Part shown: positions 1 to 5,697 of the stretch, piece after piece
Numbering within the stretch: position 1 is the stretch's first letter
Layout of the letters: each line of letters opens with the position of its first letter
NCBI GenBank assembly: GCA_030147305.1
Contig: JASLAE010000064.1
Location: forward strand, 1 to 6,698
Direction: 5' to 3'
DNA from: Cesiribacter sp.
GTDB taxonomy: Bacteria; Bacteroidota; Bacteroidia; Cytophagales; Cyclobacteriaceae
Length of the DNA stretch: 6,698 nt
The notes under the pieces: generated by a model
Seen by the model: only the letters and a program-made list of their open reading frames with translations
What the model was told of the DNA's origin: nothing
The model's database searches: none
Position numbers and translations under genes: made by a program

Positions 1-2067
1 CATCCGCACAGCTGCGGAAGGGTGGTCTGCCAAAGCAATAATGGGTGCTGCGTCTCCGATTCTGGACAGGGCCAGGCTACCGGCATGGCGCAGGTAGGTA
101 TCTTTATCGTTGTTAGCCTCCAGCAGTGCAATGATTGGCTGAATGGCCGGTGCATAGGCGATTCTTCCCAGGGCCTCGGCAGCAAAAAAGCGGGCACGGC
201 TGTTTTCGTCTTTAAGTATCGGGATGAGGGCATCACCTGCTTCTTTATAGCGAATATCGCCCAACCATTTGGCTGCCTGTGCCCTGATCTCACCATCCGT
301 ATCCTGCAACAGGGGGAGCAACACCCTTGCCCATTGAGGGTCCTGCCGGGCCAGCTGGCTGATGCCCCAGATGCCATGAATGCGGGCGAACTGATTATCT
401 GTCTGCTGAATATTCTGCTTGAAGACTTCGGCGCCTTTGGCACCCCGGCCGGCCAGCTCAAACTGTGCCTTCTGGCGCACCCGCATGTCGGGGTTTACCA
501 ATTGCTCTCCCAGCTGGGCTTCTGTATATTTTTTGAAATCGGCAGCCAGCAGCGATTGGATTTGCTGGCGCTGTGCCATATCTACACCCGTCGTATCGTC
601 CAGTTTCCAGATCCGGCCATGGTCTTTGGTGCCCCAGCCTTCCAGCCAGTCTGCCACATACATGGCCCCATCCGGGCCAAAGTCTATACCGGTCGCCAGA
701 ATTCCTTTCATGATCATGTTGGTTTTCCCCAGCTCAAAACCTGCACCCTTTGGCTTGAGTGTAAAGGCATGGATGCCCGATTGCGCAGGGTTGCCAACAA
801 ATTCTGCCACAAAAAAGTGGTTCTTCCATTGCGGGCTCAGGGCTGTACCGGGATTGTAAATCATGCCCGTTGGACCACTGATGAAATTTTGAATAGCCGG
901 GGTAATGTAAGCAGCCTGCCCCTCAAACCTTGGCTTAAACAGTTGCTCATCCATCCATACCTTATAGGCATTATTATCCGGGTCTCTGTATTTACCAAAC
1001 TGCCAGTTGATGCGCCAGCCGGTGTCGGAGCCATTGACTATATAAACCAGGCGCTCATTTTCGCCCGGGTGATCCCCGTCGTTGTCAACGCTGATGAGGT
1101 TGCCCCATTCGTCAAACACAAATTCATGGGTATTTCTTAGTCCATGAGCAAACACTTCAAAGTCACTGCCATCGGGATTTGACCGTACAATCACGCCTTC
1201 GTTCGGATACTCCCACTTTGTACCGTCCGCTCCTTGTCCATTGAAGCCAATATCACCGATGCCCCAGTAGATCTTACCATCGGGGCCCATCTCCAGGCCC
1301 GACATGCCATGGCCCCCAAAGCCAATATGGACACCATAGCCATGGGAAATAGAGGTTTTATCATCTGCAATACCATCGCCGTTGGTGTCTTTCATGCGCC
1401 ACATGTCGGGAGCAACGCCTACATACAGTTCATCCTCATACGCCATCACGGCACCGGCCACATCGGTTACTTCATCATTAAAATCCTCCACCACCAACTG
1501 CGACAGATCAGCAACACCATCGCCCGAAGTATCTTCCAGGCGGTAGATATGCTCTTTTTCAATGGTCATATCCTTCCAGTCATGCGAGCCATCGCCATTC
1601 AGATCGTTCAGCCACTGATTTTTGTCGCTGTTCTCGGGCGAGAGCGTCTTGTGCAGAAAGGCCCGCTTATCCTCAATGGTCTGCAGTTGAATAGACCCGG
1701 TTTCCCAATCCTGATGACCCCGGATATCAAACTCCGAATTTTTTTGTCTGTTGGTCCTGGCATAAAACAGGCGTCCCCGATCATCCACATCTATAGATAT
1801 GGGATCAGCCACCAGCGAATCGATGCCCCACAGACTGATGCTAAGGCCTTCAGCCAGCTCTGGGTTCACCAGTGCCTGGGTGGACTTAGCGATCTGTGCC
1901 GTTTGCACCGGATCCATTTGCTTAATTCTTTGATCTACAGCAGCTTGCTTCTCTTCCTTTTTTTCATTCTTGTTACAACCTCCGGAAAAGAGCAGGCCAG
2001 GCAGCAACAGGCTTAGCCAGAAGAATTTTTGAGATATAATCGGTTTGCTTGAAGAAGCTTTGTTCAT
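1..2067 (-). CDS. PVC-type membrane-bound dehydrogenase lipoprotein with HEAT-like repeats (C-terminus beyond left edge)
   Basis: The reading frame is uninterrupted for 689 codons from ATG at 2067 to base 1, with no stop, so the 3' end lies outside the window. Residues 15-31 form a hydrophobic stretch ending in FSGGC; Cys31 is a plausible lipidation site, though the lipobox is relaxed. Residues 70-490 resemble the beta-propeller of the putative membrane-bound dehydrogenase family (Pirellula/Verrucomicrobium type, related to glucose/sorbosone dehydrogenases). Seen there are GPDGKIYWGIGD (261-272), HGLRNTHEFVFD (308-319), VDNDGD (327-332) and DWLEGWGTKDHGRIWKL (473-489). Three acidic DxNxDGxxD-type loops at about 155-166, 179-187 and 227-236 could bind calcium. 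Residues 515-689 are helical HEAT-like repeats (for example AAKWLGDIRYKEAGDALIPI). Family members usually end in a CxxCH cytochrome domain, which would lie past the edge. It follows the TIM-barrel gene on the same strand after a 160-bp gap. Sugar oxidation with electron transfer to haem is inferred from the family; the substrate is unknown. Confidence 0.88.
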   Translation of the reverse strand, partial: MNKASSSKPIISQKFFWLSLLLPGLLFSGGCNKNEKKEEKQAAVDQRIKQMDPVQTAQIAKSTQALVNPELAEGLSISLWGIDSLVADPISIDVDDRGRLFYARTNRQKNSEFDIRGHQDWETGSIQLQTIEDKRAFLHKTLSPENSDKNQWLNDLNGDGSHDWKDMTIEKEHIYRLEDTSGDGVADLSQLVVEDFNDEVTDVAGAVMAYEDELYVGVAPDMWRMKDTNGDGIADDKTSISHGYGVHIGFGGHGMSGLEMGPDGKIYWGIGDIGFNGQGADGTKWEYPNEGVIVRSNPDGSDFEVFAHGLRNTHEFVFDEWGNLISVDNDGDHPGENERLVYIVNGSDTGWRINWQFGKYRDPDNNAYKVWMDEQLFKPRFEGQAAYITPAIQNFISGPTGMIYNPGTALSPQWKNHFFVAEFVGNPAQSGIHAFTLKPKGAGFELGKTNMIMKGILATGIDFGPDGAMYVADWLEGWGTKDHGRIWKLDDTTGVDMAQRQQIQSLLAADFKKYTEAQLGEQLVNPDMRVRQKAQFELAGRGAKGAEVFKQNIQQTDNQFARIHGIWGISQLARQDPQWARVLLPLLQDTDGEIRAQAAKWLGDIRYKEAGDALIPILKDENSRARFFAAEALGRIAYAPAIQPIIALLEANNDKDTYLRHAGSLALSRIGDAAPIIALADHPSAAVRM

Positions 2068-2227
2068 GATAATCTATTGAGAAAAGAACTTATACTGGTA
2101 CACATAGTAGCACCGTTAAAGGCGTGCGTTACTAATATTTATTGCACAGGATGAGTAAGAGCCTTTGCAACAGGTCTTCTCCGTCCGGCATGAGTGGAAG
2201 GGTACTGTTTCATTGCCGTCCAGGCGC

Positions 2228-3127
2228 TTACCCCACATCGCAAATTTCTACCCCCTGCTTAAGCGACGCCAGCTTGTTTTCTCTTTTGGGAATGAATTCC
2301 TGGCCCACGTAGCCCTGATAGCCAGTTTCCAGAATTGCCCGCATAATGGCTGGATAAAAGAGCTCCTGTGTTTCATCTATTTCATTTCTGCCGGGAACCC
2401 CACCCGTATGGTAGTGGGCAATATAGGGATGGTATTTTTGGATGGTGGCTATTACGTCGCCCTCCATGATCTGCATGTGGTAGATGTCGTACAGCAGCTT
2501 GAAACGTTCTGAGCCAACCGCATCACAAAGGGCAACGCCCCATGGAGTACGGTCGCACTGATAGTCCGGGTGGTTTACTTTGCTATTGAGCAGCTCCATC
2601 ACCATGGTTACTTTATGCTTTTCGGCAAGCGGCATCAGCTTTTTAAGCCCGGTGGCACAATGCTCAATACCCTTCTCATCACTTAATCCATTGCGGTTGC
2701 CCGAGAAGCAAATGATCTTGTCGAGCCCGGCAGCGGCTACTTTCGGAATAATCTCGGTGTAACTTTTGATTAGCTCCTCGTGGTAGGCCGGGTTATTAAA
2801 ACCTTTTTCGATGCCCATTCCAGCGCCCCAGGGCATGGCGGAAGTTAAGCCATACTTTTTCAGTAAGGGCCACTCATCTGGTCCTGTAAGCTCAATGGAG
2901 CTGAGCCCTATATCCTTTGCCGCTTTGCAAAGCTCTTCAAGCGGAATGCTATCATAACACCAGCGACAAACTGAATGCTTGACCTTTCCCTTCAATGTTT
3001 TGGGAAGCGCTGCTTCCGCTGCAAAAAGTGGCTGTGCCAATACATTGCCGACTGCACCCAAAACAGCGGTACCCGCTATTTTTTTCAGAGCACTTCTTCT
3101 GGATGGATTTTGGTTAATATGTTTCAT
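2228..3127 (-). CDS. Tat-exported TIM-barrel sugar isomerase/epimerase (hydroxypyruvate isomerase-like)
   Basis: A 299-residue protein running from ATG at 3127 to TAA at 2230-2228. The N-terminus has a twin-arginine signal (SRRSALKK, residues 9-16), a hydrophobic run to about 35 and a possible AxA cleavage site near 36-39, so it is probably exported folded. The rest fits the AP-endonuclease-family 2 / hydroxypyruvate isomerase TIM barrel. Residues matching the D-tagatose 3-epimerase active site, by spacing, are Glu178 (VMELLNS), Asp214 and His217 (YDIYHMQ), His240, Arg246 (VPGR) and Glu277 (GQEFIPK). Three residues separate Asp from His in the first pair and six separate His240 from Arg246, as in that family. 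A CRWC motif (54-57) lies near the first strand. The gene lies between thuA-like and dehydrogenase genes on the same strand, 157 and 160 bp away, so co-transcription is plausible. The substrate is unknown, and the hydroxypyruvate name reflects similarity only. The start is chosen because it yields the complete Tat signal. Confidence 0.9.
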   Translation of the reverse strand: MKHINQNPSRRSALKKIAGTAVLGAVGNVLAQPLFAAEAALPKTLKGKVKHSVCRWCYDSIPLEELCKAAKDIGLSSIELTGPDEWPLLKKYGLTSAMPWGAGMGIEKGFNNPAYHEELIKSYTEIIPKVAAAGLDKIICFSGNRNGLSDEKGIEHCATGLKKLMPLAEKHKVTMVMELLNSKVNHPDYQCDRTPWGVALCDAVGSERFKLLYDIYHMQIMEGDVIATIQKYHPYIAHYHTGGVPGRNEIDETQELFYPAIMRAILETGYQGYVGQEFIPKRENKLASLKQGVEICDVG

Positions 3128-3138
3128 TTTAGGTTATT

Positions 3139-3149
3139 TTAACATTATA
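3139..3149 (-). promoter_or_regulatory. TATAATGTTAA element, possible -10 box or operator
   Basis: Read on the minus strand this is TATAATGTTAA, ending 11 bp before the ATG of the TIM-barrel gene. The identical 11-mer occurs at 4211-4201, upstream of the ThuA gene on the same strand. TATAAT resembles a sigma-70 -10 box, but there is no convincing -35 box and no Bacteroidota -33/-7 pair (TTTG/TAnnTTTG). It could be a promoter piece, a regulator site or an AT-rich coincidence. Confidence 0.25.
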
Positions 3150-3233
3150 TCTTCCCGGAACAATAAGGAATTAGCAGTAAAGTACCTCCCATACAAAACA
3201 GCGTAAATCTGCTACTCCAGCAACAAAAAGTCC

Positions 3234-3274
3234 TTAGCCAGCTGCTTTGTCCGTTGCTTCAATTAGCCAGCTGC
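3234..3274. repeat. 12-bp direct repeat pair TTAGCCAGCTGC, 29-bp period
   Basis: TTAGCCAGCTGC occurs exactly at 3234-3245 and again at 3263-3274, just past the ThuA stop codon and within the 157-bp gap before the left TIM-barrel gene. Each copy contains the palindrome CAGCTG. The start-to-start distance of 29 bp is close to, but not exactly, three helical turns. It may be a regulator-binding pair or a relic of local duplication; no function is shown. Confidence 0.5.
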
Positions 3275-3284
3275 CTGCCCATGA

Positions 3285-4106
3285 TTAATTGTCTGTTGAT
3301 GGAGCACTGGCTACATCAGGTTGCTTATCACTACCCAGGGCATACCAGATTCCGCCCAGGACATGCTGCAGGAAAAGCGGTTCTCTGAAGCTTTCTTCCG
3401 TATGCCCGCCGCCGGTATAAAAAGCCCTGCCACCATCATATTCATGATACCAGGCAATCGGATGATCCGACCCATGCTCACCACCTTCATAAGTGCTTTC
3501 ATCCAGCCTGGCAAGTATGTTAAGCCCGGATTTAATACTTTTATAATTATACCATTCGTCCGTACGTTCCCAGCGGCTGGGTAGCCCTCTGGTAGACTGG
3601 TGGGTAGTATCCACCACATCTATTGTAGCCTTACGCACATTTGGATCATTGGGATGGCTTAAGAAATAAGCACCTACCAGCCCATTGTACCAGGGCCAGT
3701 CATACTCAGTATCTGCTGCAGCGTGTATCCCCACAAAACCGCCACCGGCCTGGATGTACCGTTCAAAGGCAGCCTCCTGACCGGCATCCAGCACATCGAG
3801 GGTAGTGCTTAAAAATATAACGGCGCCATAGTTCTTCAGGCTATCATCATTGAAATATGCCGCATTTTTGGTGGTATCGACCAGAAAGTCATTTTCCGCT
3901 CCTAGCTTTTGAATTGCCGCAATGCCTGTTGGGATAGACTCGTGATACCATCCCTTTGTCTTTGAAAAAACCAATACGCGCTCCTGGACCACACTTGTTT
4001 GTTCCGGCCCTGGCGTACATGACCAGATCAAGGAAACAAATGCAAAGAGAAAACAATTGAATCGCCCTTTTCCAGTATAAAATTTCAATGTAGTTTTAAA
4101 AAACAT
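3285..4106 (-). CDS. ThuA-domain lipoprotein (trehalose utilisation family)
   Basis: A 273-residue protein running from ATG at 4106 to TAA at 3287-3285. Residues 16-30 are a hydrophobic segment ending in LIWSC, so Cys30 is a likely lipidation site and the protein is probably membrane-anchored on the periplasmic or outer side. Residues 43-256 cover a ThuA domain, a glutamine-amidotransferase-like fold: VLVFSKTKGWYHES (44-57), GGGFVGIHAAADTE (121-134), the HP pair at 151-152, RTDEWY (181-186), HPIAWYHEYDGGRAFYTGGG (215-234) and the closing LGGIWY (250-255). The nucleophile-elbow region carries GIHAA, with His where a true amidotransferase has the catalytic Cys, as usual in ThuA. In rhizobia ThuA acts with the ThuB dehydrogenase in trehalose use through a 3-keto intermediate; a related role here is inference. 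It is the promoter-proximal gene of the leftward arm, diverging from the second TIM-barrel gene. The tail after residue 258 is short and polar. Confidence 0.9.
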   Translation of the reverse strand: MFFKTTLKFYTGKGRFNCFLFAFVSLIWSCTPGPEQTSVVQERVLVFSKTKGWYHESIPTGIAAIQKLGAENDFLVDTTKNAAYFNDDSLKNYGAVIFLSTTLDVLDAGQEAAFERYIQAGGGFVGIHAAADTEYDWPWYNGLVGAYFLSHPNDPNVRKATIDVVDTTHQSTRGLPSRWERTDEWYNYKSIKSGLNILARLDESTYEGGEHGSDHPIAWYHEYDGGRAFYTGGGHTEESFREPLFLQHVLGGIWYALGSDKQPDVASAPSTDN

Positions 4107-4191
4107 ATAAAAAATGGTAAATACCCGAATTAACCACTAATAATACCATATTGCAGTAGCTTCTCAAAATATCTGGCAGAAACTAGCTCTA

Positions 4192-4210
4192 ATAATGTGC
4201 TTAACATTAT
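4192..4210. promoter_or_regulatory. 7-5-7 inverted repeat, candidate operator
   Basis: ATAATGT (4192-4198) and ACATTAT (4204-4210) are perfect inverted arms separated by GCTTA. The site lies 86 bp upstream of the ThuA start and about 340 bp upstream of the rightward TIM-barrel gene. The right arm is part of the 11-mer (4201-4211) that recurs at 3139-3149. The size and symmetry fit a dimeric regulator site, but the region is AT-rich and chance is a real alternative. Confidence 0.3.
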
Positions 4211-4241
4211 AAACTGCTGTAACAGTAAATAATTTTTTATG

Positions 4242-4253
4242 GAAATATATTTC
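4242..4253. promoter_or_regulatory. Perfect 12-bp palindrome GAAATATATTTC
   Basis: GAAATATATTTC is identical to its reverse complement and sits 136 bp upstream of the ThuA start in the divergent region. It follows a run of six T bases (4233-4238). It could be a second regulator site or part of an AT-rich promoter upstream element. Base composition makes such palindromes fairly likely by chance. Confidence 0.2.
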
Positions 4254-4549
4254 TTAAACACCTAAAAAGATTCTTTAGTCGCTTATTTAATTAATTTGCT
4301 ATAGTTGCGAGGATCGTCTGCACCTGCGGGCACATTCAATATTCTCCCAAAAATTGTCTACTGACCGTGATTAGCAAAAATTGAAAACGGCTGATCGCTG
4401 GCCGCATCTTAGGTTTATGCATGCAGCCAATGCCGTTAACTACTTTTTATAAAGCACCTGCGCGGGAATCTGTCCTAACAGGTTAAAGCAGGACAGCAAT
4501 TTAATATGTATCAGGTATTTTTATCAATATATAACTGACTTCGGGTTCT

Positions 4550-5491
4550 ATGAAACGCAGAGACTTTGTTAAAACAGGCTTACTAACTGGCGGCAGTCTG
4601 CTGGCTACTTTAGCAGGCACACCATTGGCCAGCGCTGCTATTTCTTCAGCAACGCCCTCAGCCCCCAAACAGAAAAACAAGTTTAAGCTTGATTATGCCC
4701 CTCATTTTGGGATGTTCGAAAACCATGCAGGCAAAGATCTAATGGACCAGCTCAAATTCATGGCCGATAATGGATTTACTGCCCTGGAAGATAACGGCAT
4801 GATGGCAAGGTCTGCAAGCGAACAGGAAAAAATAGGAAACCAGCTTAACAAGCTGGGCATGAAAATGGGCGTTTTCGTGATAGAGGGCGGCGATAACTGG
4901 AAAACCTCCCTGGCCACAGGCAAAGCTGAATTCAAAGAAACATTCCTGAAAACCTGCCGGGCGGCTGTAGACGTTGCCAAACGGACAAACGCCAAATGGA
5001 TGACCGTAGTCCCAGGCTTTTATGAAAGAGACTTACCAATGGGCATTCAAACTGCAAACGTTATCGATGCCTTACGCGGCGGTGCCGAAATATTTGAACC
5101 GCACGGATTGATCATGGTGCTTGAGCCCCTCAGCGATACACCGGATCTTTTCCTGAGACACTCCGATCAGACCTATATGATCTGTAAAGCGGTGAACAGT
5201 CCTTCCTGCAAGATCCTGTTCGATATATACCACATGCAACGCAACGAGGGGCACATCATCCCCCATATTGATTTAACATGGGATGAAATTGCCTACTTCC
5301 AGATTGGTGATAATCCGGGACGCAAAGAACCTACCACCGGAGAAATTAACTATAAAAACGTGCTGGCACACATTTATAAAAAAGGATTCAGGGGTGTCTT
5401 TGGCATGGAGCACGGAAATTCAATGCCAGGGAAGGAAGGGGAAACCGCCCTGATAGAAGCCTATGCAAGCGTTGATGATTTTAAGGTGTAA
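4550..5491 (+). CDS. Tat-exported TIM-barrel protein, hydroxypyruvate isomerase family
   Basis: A 313-residue protein running from ATG at 4550 to TAA at 5489-5491. It begins with a clear twin-arginine signal (KRRDFVK, residues 2-8), a hydrophobic stretch to about 25 and a likely cleavage near ASA (27-29). The mature part is a hydroxypyruvate-isomerase-like TIM barrel. The putative catalytic glutamates are Glu192 (VLEPLSD) and Glu287 (GMEHG), with Asp225 and His228 in FDIYHMQ. The segment from Gln251 to Tyr268 (QIGDNPGR, then EP, GEINY) matches the pattern typical of that family. At the position where the left paralogue has His240 this protein has Gln251; Arg257 is conserved. There is no Shine-Dalgarno sequence, as is common in Bacteroidota. 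The lipoprotein dehydrogenase gene follows on the same strand 206 bp downstream. Isomerisation of a keto/aldo sugar or sugar acid in the periplasm is inferred; true hydroxypyruvate activity would be odd for an exported protein. Confidence 0.92.
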   Translation: MKRRDFVKTGLLTGGSLLATLAGTPLASAAISSATPSAPKQKNKFKLDYAPHFGMFENHAGKDLMDQLKFMADNGFTALEDNGMMARSASEQEKIGNQLNKLGMKMGVFVIEGGDNWKTSLATGKAEFKETFLKTCRAAVDVAKRTNAKWMTVVPGFYERDLPMGIQTANVIDALRGGAEIFEPHGLIMVLEPLSDTPDLFLRHSDQTYMICKAVNSPSCKILFDIYHMQRNEGHIIPHIDLTWDEIAYFQIGDNPGRKEPTTGEINYKNVLAHIYKKGFRGVFGMEHGNSMPGKEGETALIEAYASVDDFKV

Positions 5492-5550
5492 AATGCTTAC
5501 TTTAATATCTATTCATTGCCGATGATCCTTCTCCTGCTAAGTAGCTATAA

Positions 5551-5583
5551 GCACTGCCCGGGGCAACAGCCGATTTATGGCTG
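5551..5583 (+). other. Two small adjacent hairpins downstream of the TIM-barrel gene
   Basis: TGCCCGGGGCA (5555-5565) is a symmetric element able to form a four-pair stem around CGG. CAGCC (5567-5571) pairs with GGCTG (5579-5583) around a seven-base loop. No T-run follows, so an intrinsic terminator is unlikely; mRNA processing or partial attenuation between the two genes is possible. Confidence 0.2.
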
Positions 5584-5673
5584 CAGTTTGGAAAAATAGC
5601 TGAAAAGCCTGAAAATATGGGAAGCGGTTTATCGGATAACAAGCATTGGATCGTACCAAATGATGACCATTAA
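5551..5673 (+). other. Short unexplained reading frame before the right dehydrogenase
   Basis: An open stretch of 40 codons runs from just after a TAA (5548-5550) to a TAA at 5671-5673. Its only ATG, at 5617, would give an 18-residue peptide, MGSGLSDNKHWIVPNDDH. The frame is the same as that of the dehydrogenase gene, whose ATG lies 24 bp past this stop. The composition looks protein-like, but the length is within chance. It could be a leader peptide, the worn end of a lost gene, or nothing. No family is recognised. Confidence 0.15.
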
Positions 5674-5697
5674 TCTTCTGTAATACACATATTGATC

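Larger units (their letters stand above)
4107..4549. other. Divergent intergenic region between the two arms
   Basis: This 443-bp stretch holds no convincing gene in any frame. Bases 4107-4310 are strongly AT-rich and contain a 7-5-7 inverted repeat and a 12-bp palindrome, described separately. Bases 4310-4500 are more balanced and carry a 9-bp direct repeat GCACCTGCG (4320-4328 and 4454-4462). Promoters for both the leftward ThuA arm and the rightward TIM-barrel arm should lie here. No clean Bacteroidota -33/-7 pair (TTTG, about 19 bp, TAnnTTTG) was found by eye. The nearest partial matches are TATTTTTA at 4516-4523 and TAGGTTTA at 4410-4417, both without a properly spaced TTTG. The presumed shared control region would allow joint regulation of both arms. 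Confidence 0.6.

Noticed and set aside
22..1140. Long plus-strand open frame (372 codons) opposite the left dehydrogenase
   Set aside because: The minus strand here encodes recognisable propeller and HEAT motifs in one continuous frame; the plus-strand translation shows no domain and is Cys/Ile-rich in an unnatural way. It is an antisense shadow.
1234..2016. Plus-strand open frame (260 codons) opposite the N-terminal half of the left dehydrogenase
   Set aside because: It is antisense to a confidently coding frame and has no recognisable motif.
3219..3258. AGCAAC/GTTGCT inverted repeat as a terminator after the ThuA gene
   Set aside because: Six pairs across a 28-base loop with no suitable T-run; not a credible intrinsic terminator.
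4381..4417. Possible Bacteroidota promoter TTGA ... TAGGTTTA
   Set aside because: The -33 element is imperfect and the 25-bp spacing is longer than the usual 19 or so; it would also leave a leader of about 130 bases.
4320..4462. 9-bp direct repeat GCACCTGCG at 4320-4328 and 4454-4462
   Set aside because: Short, widely spaced and flanked by unrelated sequence; chance is sufficient.
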